NCBI GenBank assembly: GCA_021613535.1
Contig: CP075493.1
Span: 17,236,001-17,300,000 of the forward strand
From: Adineta vaga
Taxonomy: Eukaryota > Rotifera
Reading direction: 5' to 3'
DNA length: 64,000 bases
The notes below the pieces were generated by a model. It had not been told where the DNA came from. It saw only the letters and a program-made list of their open reading frames with translations, and searched no databases. Position numbers and translations under genes: made by a program. Below, in pieces: positions 34,662 to 45,104 of this stretch (positions are counted from its first letter, which is position 1; each line of letters begins with the position of its first letter).

Positions 34662-35169
34662 TATCTGTAACTATACAAAAAATATATTAACAATATATAT
34701 ATATATATATATATTCTCTACTGAACGAAAAAGTGAATCAATTTAGTATTTAAAATCAATAGAATCTCATCGGCTTACTGAACAAAATATTATTGAAAAG
34801 TAAAAAAAAATTCTTTTTTCTTTTATTAAAATAAATAAATAAATAAATAAATTTAAAAGATATTTTTCTTTAATTAATAATCTAAATGAACCACATCGTT
34901 TAATAACATTTATAAAATATTTAACATATATAATCTCTTATTCTTATTCAATCAATTGTTATTGGTTGTTTTAGTGTATGATTCCATCTATTATGATAGT
35001 ATATACATTAATTCTACAAGATAAGTAAATATTTATATTATTGGATAAAATAAAATAAATAATATATTATAGAATATCATCAAAATATCGAATGCAAAAT
35101 TTAATTCATTCAAAAAGATTATGTAAAAAATATAAGAGAGAATTAATAGTAAATGATTTTATGATTCAT
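34662..35169. other. Flank of LTR insertion, AT-rich
   Basis: Contains an (AT)n tract at 34697-34713 and (AAAT)n at about 34831-34851. Possibly further decayed PSME4 sequence, for example a stretch at 34980-35025, but not recognisable with confidence. Confidence 0.4.
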
Positions 35170-36027
35170 TTTAGAATTGAAAGAAAATTTACGAATGAGT
35201 ATTTTTATTGATATAAATCAATTATTTGGTAAATTAAATTAAAAAATAGCATCGTTGTTTTTTTTAAAAATTAGTTCATTATCAATATCAATTTCTTACG
35301 ATATAACATTATTTAATGGAAATGCAAAACGTCATCCAAAATGAGAGTGTGGATGAAGAATATATACTCACACCCATCCATCTCTTTCATACACTTCGCA
35401 GTTTTCGCATTTATTATTTACTCTTAAAATAGATTTCTACAAATACGAAATGGCATGTATGATGAGTTGCAATTGAATTTATTCAAAATTTAATCTTTAG
35501 TATAATCTATTCAATGCACGATCTTATACTAAACAAATACATCAACTTGTTTTCAATTATCTTTTTGATAAACAATTAGAAGTTCGAATCGTTGCATCGA
35601 AAAGTCTATCAGGTCTTTATCAATGTAGTTACATTCAAATAACTAATGAAGATTTAGTAAGAATTATAACAATAAAAAGTATAAGAGAGTTTTTATTTGT
35701 TTTTCTATAAAAGGAATATTTTAATACAATGAATCAAATTAATTATTATACGATAATTGTTGATAAAAAAATAATATCAATCGTCATGTTGGTAATGATT
35801 TATATTTTAATATAATATTTAAAAATAGATAAACATCTATTATGGGTATTCTCGGACTTTGTTCTATTGTTCTTGCAAGTCGATATGATATTCCTTGTCA
35901 TATACCAAAAGTATTGATGAAACTTTGTGCACATCATGATTCATGGCATGAACATCGAAAACAATTTACTGATGATCAACGCGTCATTTTAACTGATATG
36001 TTCATTTCTCACACTTACTATGCTTAA
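35170..36027 (+). pseudogene. PSME4: Decayed 3' end of a PSME4 (PA200/Blm10) proteasome activator gene
   Basis: Three segments match the C-terminal HEAT-repeat end of PSME4 as I know it: one near 35174-35240 (ERK...SIFIDINQLF), the exon at about 35500-35657 (YNLF...DKQLEVR and SLSGLYQC), and the terminal exon from about 35838 (MGILGLCSIVLASRYDIP, HEHRKQFTDDQ, ending SHTYYA). PA200 caps the 20S proteasome, and the C-terminal YYA inserts into the alpha-ring pocket. The gene is broken: frame changes occur near 35200 and 35830, and a segment of roughly 25 residues is missing before DSWHEHRKQF. No upstream HEAT exons are recognisable. A functional copy presumably lies elsewhere. Confidence 0.7.
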
Positions 36028-36454
36028 TATGAAACTAAATTTAATAAATTCACAATGTTCGTTGTAATTGTCTGAGGATAGAATGTGAAGGAGAGTTAAG
36101 AGTATAATTTCATCCACACCTTCAATATTGATCAATGTTTTTTTTGTACTTTTCAAAGTCTTGTCACAAAGTTAACATACAAGAAACTAATTAGACCTAT
36201 AATTAAAGAAACAAAATTGTTAATAGAAATTAATTTCATATTTTTTATTGACATATTCAATATAATTTCTGTTCTATGTAATGCATAAATGAAAATTTTT
36301 TCTCATATATTTTCATCAAAAACGAATTGTTTTTGTTGATTCTAAAAATCAATTTTCTTATTTACTTTATATACCGTTATATATATATGTTTGTAATTTG
36401 ACAGATCAATTTCTCTTTTATTTAAATATTTTCATATACATTATAAAAGAAAAA
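36028..36454. other. Intergenic
   Basis: AT-rich; a TATATATAT run at about 36377-36387 lies upstream of the following small frame. Nothing else seen. Confidence 0.4.
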
Positions 36455-36718
36455 ATGAATGTATGTTGCGAATATGATTATTCAATTCCTTGTGATTTTG
36501 GTAGTGAAATTCATATAACATTTCAAGAACCTTCATCATATAAATATACAATACGTCATGATCTCCCAAAAACTGTTTGTGTTGATAACAGACCATTGAT
36601 ATGTTATCGAAAACCTGTTATTTACTGCGCTGAAATGGTACAATGTTGTACAAAATGTGTTAGATGTTGTACTAATTGTATTGCTATGGATTTAGGACCA
36701 AATGACAATATTATATGA
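36455..36718 (+). CDS. Small Cys-rich hypothetical protein
   Basis: 87-aa frame from ATG 36455 (MNVCCEYDYSIPCDF). Cys-rich, with the cluster CCTKCVRCCTNC near the C-terminus, and without signal peptide or membrane segment. No known family recognised. Codon use looks like neighbouring genes. An acceptor-like TTTGACAG at 36398-36405 would allow it to be a 3' exon instead of a single-exon gene. The cysteine cluster could bind metal; this is only a composition-based suggestion. Confidence 0.4.
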   Translation: MNVCCEYDYSIPCDFGSEIHITFQEPSSYKYTIRHDLPKTVCVDNRPLICYRKPVIYCAEMVQCCTKCVRCCTNCIAMDLGPNDNII

Positions 36719-36956
36719 GAAGATATACATGTTTGGTTTACATTTGATGCTACGATATCATTTAATATAACTTTTATATGCTAACTTATCTTCTTTTTTT
36801 ATATATTTATTTCTAGAAAAATAAAACAATCTTGAAGGATGGATGAGAGTTTGATTCCATCGCGGAATTCAGTTGGTTCTCTTAGTGTATTTGGTAGTTG
36901 ATTTCGCAATGTTCAACATCTCGAAATAGAAAAGAAATATTTCTCTTCTCTCTACT

Positions 36957-37016
36957 TGAGGGTGTGTGTGATGGTGGTATATTTATTGATCAATACCACA
37001 CCCACCCTTATAACCT
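36957..37016. repeat. Telomere-like hairpin repeat
   Basis: CTTGAGGGTGTGTGTGATGG, then a loop containing the palindrome ATTGATCAAT, then ACCACACCCACCCTTA. Confidence 0.65.
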
Positions 37017-37022
37017 TCACTT

Positions 37023-37089
37023 TTAAGGATGGGTGCGGGTGTGGGTGTATCTTCTTCACTTAAACCTACACTAGCACCCGCACCCTCAA
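37023..37089. repeat. Telomere-like hairpin repeat, tandem to the previous one
   Basis: AAGGATGGGTGCGGGTGTGG then GTGTATCTTCTTCACTTAAA, ending AGCACCCGCACCCTCAAC. The GTATCTTCTTC loop matches the family loop. The paired GCGGG/CCCGC shows compensating arm change. Confidence 0.7.
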
Positions 37090-37424
37090 CTTTCTTCTTT
37101 ATATATATATAGATAGAAGATAGAAGATAGCAAAAGAAGGTAAAGGATATTGCTAGTTATAGCTAATGATTCATTTTGATTTACCGTATCATTGCTTTTT
37201 TTTAATGAAAAATTGAATATTGTCAGCCATGCAATAAGTTTCATCATCAGTTGCGTTAGTACTAGTGTTTGCGCTAGTTCTTACGAATCCAATTTTGAGT
37301 TGGAAACTGCGAATTTCGACATGCATGTTATCTGCCTGTGTTATCTGTTTCATTTCACCAGTTACTCTAGTTTCTAGAGAAGAAAATGAAAATTCCCAAA
37401 ATGTACCTCAACAGAGAATTGGCG

Positions 37425-38867
37425 CTATATATTACTTCGATAAATAGGTTTATATTTCAAACCATTCAAATCGACGAAAATGAGCTCAATATCGACATAT
37501 TGATTGCCCATACAAAGAATACTGGCCGAAAATTGATAATGGGCTTTGCCAGATGAAATTAGCAAGGTAAAATTTTCGAACGAAATAATTTGTGACATCG
37601 ACACAGCGCGAATCAAAGTGTAGGAGGACTTCACTCGAAAATAATATTTACCGAATTCTTTTGGGAAATCTTCTTTGTGCGCAACGAAGGCTATGATTCC
37701 ACTAGTTGAGGGATACCAGTCAGTCAGATCTGTATTGGTAGGGGTGAAGACCTTAAAACAAAAAATTGTAGATCAAGATGAATTATTCGTTTTATCTGTC
37801 TAGTAATAAAAAAAGAATTTTTGAGTCTTTCCAGCACTCTGCAATGCTAACCTAGAGAGCTTAGGTATGTTGTATTGTTGTGGCTTTTTTGAAAAGATTC
37901 ATGATTTCATTCAACCTGTTCTAGTCACCTGAGTACCAAGAACTATATTTTTCAAAACGAAGAAATTTGTGCTTACATTTCGTTCAGCATCACCATTAAC
38001 GATCAAATTGTTCGTATCAATTGGTCCCCATGTACCATTTGGTAGGACAGAATTATTTAGAATTGATCTTGTCAACTGTTGATCTGATATGACTACACCT
38101 GTCAAATTTACGTTTATCAAATAACTGACACCATGCTCATGTCTACTGAAAATGGTATTAGTAAAATTGCACCCGACCAACGATGCTCCGATGAAAATCA
38201 TTTGAAAAAATGTTGCTTGATTAAAACCCGACTGATCTAAAATTGCGAATTTGAACGAAGTTCGCAATAATCTTGCTTCGGAAAAGGTGGTTTTATACAT
38301 TGTAGAAAAGGAAAAATTGGACCGATCAATGTAACAGTTAATAAATGATGCGTTGGACAGGTAAACATTATATAAGTACAGATACTTAAAAGAGCAGCTG
38401 GCTCCGGTTGTTCCTCGGAAACGAATTCCATTGAAATCAGCATCCTTAAGTTCTAACAACGATGAGTTTGTTCGTGTTGCAGGACTATTGATCAGCTTAC
38501 TATCGTAAAGAAACATGAATAAATGTTTTTTTCTTTCTGAGTCGAGTTGACGAAGACTAGCCAATGTTTTTGCAAAAATTTGCATTAAACTTTTTTCTTT
38601 ATCCAAAATTAACAGATTGGAGACATCATCAAGATAGGTGGCATATATATTCTCTTTGTGTAAGTTATCTGCTTGATGTTCCGATTGCTGCCTTAGTAGA
38701 AGAGATTCTTGCTTGTCGTGTTTGCGTTCCAAAGTAGAGAGTTTCTGTTGCTGAATGGTAGTGATAATAGTAAAAACCCCAATCAGCAATGGAACCAATG
38801 CGGATAAAAGTAATTTCAACCAAGAACGACAATGAATTTCTTTAGTGTTTTTACTCCTGTTACACAT
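37425..38867 (-). CDS. Membrane-anchored pentapeptide-repeat protein
   Basis: Two exons: 37977-38867 and 37425-37751 (225-bp GT-AG intron), 405 aa. N-terminal cytoplasmic stretch, membrane segment LLLSALVPLLIGVFTIITTI (residues about 19-38), and a coiled-coil-like Gln/Lys-rich region. A pentapeptide-repeat helix follows at about residues 130-230, with A-(D/S)-F/L-type units such as DADFNGIRF, NASFINCYI, RSNFSFSTM, EARLLRTSF and GASLVGCNF. The C-terminus begins NLIVNGDAERN and continues in exon 2 with DWYPSTSG...SFENFTLLISS, resembling a small beta-sandwich carbohydrate-binding module. Pentapeptide repeats mediate binding; the partner is unknown. Proteins of this layout are, in my recollection, common in bdelloids. 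Confidence 0.75.
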
Positions 38868-39595
38868 AGTTGATGATAGAGATGTTGTTGTTCAACGGAC
38901 TGATACGGTAAAAGTAACAAATGCATTTTTCTAGTGACACGTAGGCAAGAAGAAAAACAGACGGTGACGCATTTTTAATCACGTTTTCAACGAAGCGGTG
39001 AGGGTAAGAGTGCAAATAAATGACAGGCAAAAAGGTTCGACCCTTTTTCCTAAATTAATATTTTTCACCGCGAGCTTCCATACAGATCATTAATGAAATT
39101 ACGTAGTTTTGCAGAGAAAAACAAGACTTACTATCTGAAGAAAAATCGTCGATAAACTCAGATATCTGATAATCTTTGAGTCATTTTAAGACCCATGTGA
39201 ACGATATTTTCACCTTATATTTTTTTTTGATAAAATATACACATGACATGTAAGTTTATCCTTTACTTTATAAAAAATGTTCAATAATCACATTTTTCGA
39301 TGCGTTAGCCTTGCTTTCGGACGACTGCTTTCAATCGTTTCGGAATACTACTTAAGGTATACCAAAAGTTTCTGGCCACAGAATCTTTAGTTCGAAAAAA
39401 TCTTTAGTTTTAAAAGTTTTATTGCAGAAATACATAATAATATGTCTACTTTATAATACTGCATATATTAAACCTATTTTATTCTCTTTTCTGAAAGAAA
39501 GGGTTATACAGCGTTACAATCAGTGGCTTGAAATGCAAAAAGTTTGTCTGTCTGTCCGGCCCATCCAATCAGAATTCAGCATTCAGTAAATTGTT

Positions 39596-39890
39596 ATTAT
39601 ACTATCGTATAAGGGTTGACCGAAGGGTAATCGCGGTCGAGGATCTCGAATCCGATGTTAGTTTTTGAAAATTCCAATTAATTAATTAGCTAATTAACTC
39701 ATCATCAACCATTATGCTATCATATAAGGGTCGACCGAAGGGTAATCGAGGTCGAGGATCTCGAATCTGACGTTACTTTTTCGCAATTCTAATTAGTTAA
39801 TTAATTAGCTAATTAAGAAATGATGACTTCTAATATTTCGTATAAAGTTTGACAAAAGGGTAATCGAGATTGAGGAATTGGAATCCTTTA
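39596..39890 (+). repeat. 115-bp tandem repeat, about 2.5 copies
   Basis: Copies start at 39596 and 39711 with a diverged third near 39827. Shared core: CGTATAAGGGTTGACCGAAG / GGTAATCG / GAGGATCTCGAAT, followed by TTAATTAATTAGCTAATTAA. It follows a TGTCTGTCTGTCCGGCC segment seen in many invertebrate repeats. Confidence 0.75.
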
Positions 39891-39989
39891 TAGTAATACA
39901 AAGTCAGTGCCGTTTTGAAGAAAAGACCAAAGGAAATTCACTAATTCGTTTTGGAAATGAATCAAAAGTGGACGAAACAATGAAGGCGT

Positions 39990-40385
39990 TCATGTTAACG
40001 GCTAGCCGTAAGTGGCCGACCGGAGGGAGGCCGACGAACGACTAGACGTTGATTTAGAGAGTGATAGTTCAAAATATGGATTTGAATGACTTTCACGTGC
40101 TTTGGATGTTTCTTCGAAGGAACTTAATTGATGATCTACGAGAACGAATCCGACAAAGTTCTGTTTCCTGAAAATAAAAATGAAACCTGTACTGGAAACG
40201 GCGCGATCATGCAAATTTTTTAAGTCTTCGGTTATGAATTGATCTATTATGATGAGCGAATCTCTTGCATTACACGCACATGATTGAAAGGAAAATAGAG
40301 AAAAGGCCATGCATGTTAGCGACTAGTCGCGAGTAACCGACCGGGGGAGGCCGACGAGCGATTAGACGTTTGTTTAAGAGCCTTA
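39990..40385. repeat. Direct repeat pair, about 75 bp, 320 bp apart
   Basis: ATGTTAACGGCTAGCCG...GACCGGAGGGAGGCCGACGA with ACGACTAGACGTT at about 39990-40050 recurs as ATGTTAGCGACTAGTCGCG...GACCGGGGGAGGCCGACGA with GCGATTAGACGTT at about 40312-40372. The interior has a short minus-strand frame without recognisable domain. Confidence 0.65.
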
Positions 40386-40474
40386 TATGAAGGAAAATAA
40401 GTATGGGTCATGCATTTTTGAGAAGTATGAAGCGATCAGATCCATGAATATTTACGAACAGCACTTGTTTTTGC

Positions 40475-40636
40475 TGAGGGTGAGGGTGTGGGTGGGTGTG
40501 GGTGGGTGTGGGTGTGGTGGGTGAGGGTGTGGGTGTGGGGGTGTGGGTGTGGGTGAGCGTGTGGGTGTGGTGGGTGTTGTGTGGGTGTGGGTGAGGGTGT
40601 GGGTGTTCAGTCTTCATCCACACCCACACCCACACC
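40475..40636. repeat. Long TGTGGG-like array ending in inverted arm
   Basis: About 130 bp of GAGGGTG/TGTGGG/TGGGTG words, then GTTCAGTCTTCAT, then CCACACCCACACCCACACC. It is the longest telomere-like tract in the window. Confidence 0.8.
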
Positions 40637-40790
40637 TTCTTCACAGCATGTTGATATAGCAATCTATTTCAACACCAGCAATTACAAAGAATCAAAGATT
40701 AAAAAAAACGAAAACATTACTCGAACCCCAATTTTAAACCTAATTTTATATTTTGTAGATGAGATCCCCAAAGAATGAAAAGAGTAGTAT

Positions 40791-41134
40791 CTGAGGGTGA
40801 GGGTGAGGGTGAGGGTGAGAACATTTGCCACAAAACTAGAATTACATGAATTCCCTACGACTATATATAGTTTCAACCTTATTCAACGGTCAAAATCTTC
40901 AGGTAGGACTGAATTACTGCATGAAAATTCAAAAGAAATTTGAAAAGATTAATAAAAATCTTCCAAAATATCAAATTAAATTCAAAAGTAGAAGAGAGAA
41001 ATTTTTATTAATTTTTTCAAATTTCTTTTAAATTTTCATGCAGTAATTCAGTCCTACCTGAAGATTTTGACCGTTGAATAAGGTTGAAACTATATATAGT
41101 CGTAGGGAATTCATATAATTCTCACACCCTCAAG
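40791..41134. mobile_element. Foldback element with 119-bp near-perfect arms, bordered by GAGGGTG termini
   Basis: Left arm 40841-40959 and right arm 41001-41119 differ at about three positions, with a 41-bp loop. Outside the arms the left has CTGAGGGTGAGGGTGAGGG... and the right CTCACACCCTCAAG, that is the same termini as the short telomere-like hairpins. A 22-bp stretch (ACATTTGCCACAAAACTAGA region, about 40820-40838) is present only on the left. There is no credible coding capacity. Confidence 0.75.
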
Positions 41135-41894
41135 AAAATTAAAATTGCTTTTCTTCGATATATTCATTTTATAAAATATTCAGAAGAATATTTTTCATTG
41201 ATAGCGATTGATTTCGTCGAAAAAAAACCGTAAAGTAAAATGTCGAAAATGGGGATGAAGGTAACATAAATGTACTAAAAATAGTTTCAGTATTTTTTTT
41301 TGACATGCTATCTTTCGATCTTTCCAATTTCATTCTTTTTATCAGCTTTAGCGTCTATGCAAAAACTTTCCAACTAGAAGTTTTTCATTTTACTAATTTA
41401 GATTTTGAAATCAATTCGAATAATAAAATATACTTTATATCTCACCCCTTTGGTCAACCTATGATTATTGTATTGCATAAAATGAGTTTAGTTCTAATTG
41501 AACGAATAATTCATACTCTATATAGGGAATACATATGTACGTGTAACGCATCCTAACAGAGCAGAAGAGAAATCGATAGAATTGTTTTGTTAAGTGAGAA
41601 CTATCCCAAATGGTACTCGCCATTTAGGCTTGTTTGATCAGATTACAAGTTGACTGAAAAGATTCATGGGAACAAGCCATTTTAGGCTTGTACTAGTCTC
41701 ACTGAGATCTCTTTGTGAGTCTAACATAACCTCAAACGATGAGTATCTCTGTATCATTATTGTAATGGCTTAATAGTCTATTCTACGGTGCGGTACACTA
41801 CTATGGAGCTGGAGCTTCTAGTCAAGAAGTTTTCCGGTCAGACTTTAAGCCTAGACCGAACTTTAAGTATTCGAATTTCGAAAAGAATTGCTAA

Positions 41895-42650
41895 TTATAC
41901 AACGAAATAGATGATGTTTGAAAGATGCTTATGTAACTTTGTACCTGTAGAATCAAATGTTGTCAGTGCATATGAAGAAACCGTTTGATTAGTTTTGCCC
42001 ATAATACGGTTTCTAATAACAAGTGTTCTTAAATGGAGTGAATTAGAGAGTATGGTACGATATTGATGATAAGAACAATCTCTGATTGTCAGATGTTCTA
42101 ATGTACTTTGAACAGGCCATACTATTTGATTAGTTAAATAATTTAGATTAATTAAACGTAGTTTTTGAAGATTGGTTTGAACGACAACTGGAAAGATAAT
42201 TGAGAAGGCTGTATTATTGTCCGCTCGCTCAACCACATTGATTGTTAGTGAGACTACAGAATTAATGGTGATATTAAGAAAAAATTCATTCATTTGATTG
42301 CAGTTGACTTTATAGAGAGTCAATGAACGAAGTCTAGTGAATTGGCTGATGTTGACGTTTGATGAAAAAAGATTGATGTACCATTGGTGGTCATTGGAAC
42401 CATAGAATATAAGTGAAATGACATTAAAAGGTTGAACGAGACGAGAAATAATTTTAAAGGAAGGATATCTCTTTGAAGTGGAGTTGTCAGTTGAATTGTA
42501 ATGGAATTGAAAACGATTATAGGAATTGACAACTGCATGAAGTTATTTGCAAACCGAACGGATTGAAAGAACAATGGTGTGAGCATCGAGATGATCAAAG
42601 ATACGATGTAGAAGTTCAACAGGCAAACAGACAAGCGGTGAGTTTGACGT
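41895..42650 (-). pseudogene. F-box/LRR family gene with in-frame stop
   Basis: One frame from 42650 to the donor at about 41940 encodes an F-box (LPVELLHRIFDHLDAHT, then IVLSIRSVCK) followed by LRR-like sequence (LTLYKVNCNQMNEFF, LEHLTIRDCSYHQYRTILS, LRTLVIRN). A TAA at 42543-42545 interrupts it directly after SVCK, where related genes continue without a stop; a Gln codon CAA changed to TAA would explain it. The codon at the expected start is ACG (42648-42650), not ATG. The donor CTACAG|GTACAAAG near 41940 has no recognisable downstream exon. F-box proteins recruit substrates to SCF ubiquitin ligases. The copy is probably dead, and close in type to the intact gene at 61.9-63.7 kb. Confidence 0.7.
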
Positions 42651-43287
42651 TTATCTAAAAATTTAGAATAAATTAAAAAGTCCTAAACTAATTGGTTACT
42701 CCTTCGTATAAATGCGATATTTTATGACACTCCACAGCGAAGAAGTTGGTAAGAAACTAAACTTACATAATTGTGACGGTATTCAAACTTTACTTACATT
42801 CTATCTCGTATCTGGTTATTTTCATTCTAAAGCGCAAGCGATTTATATAACAAAATACCCACTAACTTATCTTTTATCCTAAAAGCATGTGCATGCAAAA
42901 TATAAGTTCTTGCCTCATGTTGACGACAATATATATATACAAATACTTCAGACGTTATCAAATCTGTAGAACAGAAACTCTGTCTTTAAAACAAACTAAA
43001 CAAATTATTTGCTTATATGCATTCAAATAGCTCATGCTAGTAATATCGAGTATAAATATATTTTGTCAAACAAACTAGATAATAGAATACAATCTGGCTA
43101 TACTTTCAAATAATTGCTAATGCTATTGGAATTAGATTCTTATTAATAATAAGATTTATCGATATTTATTTGTGATGTTTCATTGTTTTAATGATGTGAG
43201 GGTATGCGTGTTGGTATAGACATGAAAATACAGGTGTGGATGGGATGCAAGATCGAAAGACCATACACAGGGTACAACGATTTTTGA

Positions 43288-43329
43288 TAGGGTGTGGGTG
43301 TGATCTTAAACTCACACCGCCCCCTCAAC
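43288..43329. repeat. Telomere-like hairpin repeat, short
   Basis: TAGGGTGTGGGTGTGA, loop TCTTAAAC, TCACACCGCCCCCTCAA. Confidence 0.65.
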
Positions 43330-43671
43330 TTTAGGAATTACAAAATAGTCTCATTGATTCCAGACGATCAGTGGACAACTCTGAGAAATCTCATGGAGTC
43401 TTGAAGAATGCTTGGGAATATTGACGAATTCTAAAGTATCATGGAAAATTTATAGGAATTTAGGATCTCGCTTTGTTTCCCATCTGTGATTAGCTAGTTT
43501 TTATAGTTATTACTATTACCTATACTAAAACTCTGTCCTACGTGTCGCTCACTTTATATCTCAATATAAGGTGAGTAGAAAGAACAAAACAAATTCATTT
43601 TTTCCAACTTTCTTCAAAGATAAGAGATAATATCGTTACTAACAAAAAAAAACCTTTGCTCTGTAGAGTGG

Positions 43672-43724
43672 TTGTGAGTGTGGGTATCTCTCATCTCACA
43701 CCCTCACCAACTCACACCCTCAAG
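43672..43724. repeat. Telomere-like hairpin repeat
   Basis: GTTGTGAGTGTGGGTATCTC, then TCATCTCACACCCTCACC and a duplicated right end AACTCACACCCTCAAG. The GGTATCTCTCATCTC loop resembles the family loop. Confidence 0.65.
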
Positions 43725-43967
43725 ATATAATGTGAGAAAGATTTTTCATCAATCGTGCAAAACTTTAAAAGCATGTCGTAAATGAAATAAATAGGTGCTG
43801 TCAGTGCAAAAAATATGATTTGTGTAGAATTGCTAAAAATATTGAAGGTATGCTAAAAGTTATTTCATGTATTTTTAATGTACACGGATCCTTCCGTTCC
43901 ATCGACATCCGCGATCGTTAGATTATTTTCTATAACAAAAAAATATTTTGAAAAAAAATCACTTTTT

Positions 43968-45104
43968 CTAGCTTGACAAACAATAATTATCTCTGAAGTT
44001 CACGGTTAATATCTTATTTCTTCGTCTATTTACTCCTTTCATCAAGTAGTTTTTACAGAAACGTCCGAAATCCAATATTTTCCTTATGCGTCTTCCTGAC
44101 CAGGTGTTCGTATAAAATTCAGTCATATAAACATTTGATGGATACACGAACATTAGCCAAGTAAGATCTATCGGAATATATGGTAATGCTTGAATGATGA
44201 TTTTAATAATGTATTCTACAGTAGAAATTCCACAGTACCAATATCCCCGCCCAAAAGGTCTTATTGAATACCATGTTTGATATGGAATAACACAGAGAAA
44301 AACCACAATTAGTGGGACGAATATAAACAAATGTTTTCTTAGTACTTTGAAAAAGTTTTTTTTTCTTGATTCCTGAACAGTACCATAGTGATATATATGT
44401 TGGGCAAAATGAATCAGAACAAGTAAAGTTCCGATTACGTAGATGAGACCTGCAAGAAACCCAGCCCCATGAAACCATCGGTATGTTCCACGTGACGTTG
44501 GTGTGTTATGTGATGGAACAAATTCACATCGGTAGATCAGCATTGCTACGCTAGTTAGAGTAGTAATAGAAAAAGTAAGAAGTAATGTGATGACTGATCG
44601 CCACCGTGTCGCATTCATTTTAAAATTAAAGCAAGTGATAAGAGCACGTTCAAATACAACGAGGGTGCTCAGAGAAAGACAGACTAAAGCGGCCACTTGA
44701 TCTCCACTCTTTTTAAGAAAACAATCAAATGTTTCAGACAGTTCTTGGTTTTTTCTGAAGGAATATGGTTTGAAGTATTGCATAGATTGATTAACTGCAA
44801 GCAATACACTTCCGATCATAGATATAATTGAGTAAAGAATGAGATAGACACCAATGTTGGTACGACGTACACGTTTACAACCTAGGAAGACTTCAAGACT
44901 AAGTAGATTATTCACAAGTGATAAACATAACTTCGCTAAAAAAATAATTAGATAAACATATTCCTTGTTAAATGGAATTCGCCGTTTGTTTGGAATTGGA
45001 TATGAACAGTTAATACCCTCGAAACATGGATGGCACTGACAATAACTTGTATTCGACGAATTGCTTAATATGAGTAGACCACCATTTAAACATTCAGAAG
45101 ACAT
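43968..45104 (-). CDS. EGF-like / seven-transmembrane receptor, bdelloid type
   Basis: Single-exon 378-aa frame from ATG 45104. The N-terminus has an EGF-like module (CLNGGLL...CQCHPCFEGINC), followed by seven hydrophobic segments; for example TM1 VYLIIFLAKLCLSLV, TM2 VYLILYSIISMIGSVLL, TM3 AALVCLSLSTLVVFERA, TM6 FIFVPLIVVFLCVIPY and TM7 IIKIIIQALPYIPIDLTW. ERA at the end of TM3 sits where class A GPCRs carry D/E-R-Y. The tail is short and basic. It is probably an orphan surface receptor. Further 5' exons with more EGF repeats are possible, as the frame begins right at the EGF module without a signal peptide. Confidence 0.7.
   Translation of the reverse strand: MSSECLNGGLLILSNSSNTSYCQCHPCFEGINCSYPIPNKRRIPFNKEYVYLIIFLAKLCLSLVNNLLSLEVFLGCKRVRRTNIGVYLILYSIISMIGSVLLAVNQSMQYFKPYSFRKNQELSETFDCFLKKSGDQVAALVCLSLSTLVVFERALITCFNFKMNATRWRSVITLLLTFSITTLTSVAMLIYRCEFVPSHNTPTSRGTYRWFHGAGFLAGLIYVIGTLLVLIHFAQHIYHYGTVQESRKKNFFKVLRKHLFIFVPLIVVFLCVIPYQTWYSIRPFGRGYWYCGISTVEYIIKIIIQALPYIPIDLTWLMFVYPSNVYMTEFYTNTWSGRRIRKILDFGRFCKNYLMKGVNRRRNKILTVNFRDNYCLSS

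Larger units (their letters stand above)
36719..37424. other. Intergenic with two telomere-like hairpins
   Basis: Holds hairpins at 36957-37016 and 37023-37089 and an AGATAGAAGATAG microsatellite. A plus-strand hydrophobic frame (about 37240-37447) overlaps the last exon of the next gene and is not accepted. Confidence 0.5.
38868..41894. other. Repeat-rich intergenic region
   Basis: No supported gene. It contains the 115-bp tandem repeats at 39596-39890, a direct repeat pair at 39990-40385, a long TGTGGG array at 40475-40636, and the foldback at 40791-41134. A stretch at 41300-41550 carries a short leader-like frame on the plus strand without a domain. Confidence 0.55.
42651..43967. other. 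Intergenic with telomere-like hairpins
   Basis: Holds hairpins at 43288-43329 and 43672-43724 plus scattered G-rich words at 43197-43240. No gene supported. Confidence 0.5.

Noticed and set aside
37240-37447. Plus-strand hydrophobic frame ending REENENSQNVPQQRIGAIYYFDK
   Set aside because: It overlaps the final exon of the well-supported minus-strand pentapeptide gene, has an early stop after its first ATG and no recognisable family.
40408-40662. Minus-strand frame rich in His-Pro-Thr
   Set aside because: It is the translation of the TGTGGG/GGGTG array and has no gene-like composition outside it.
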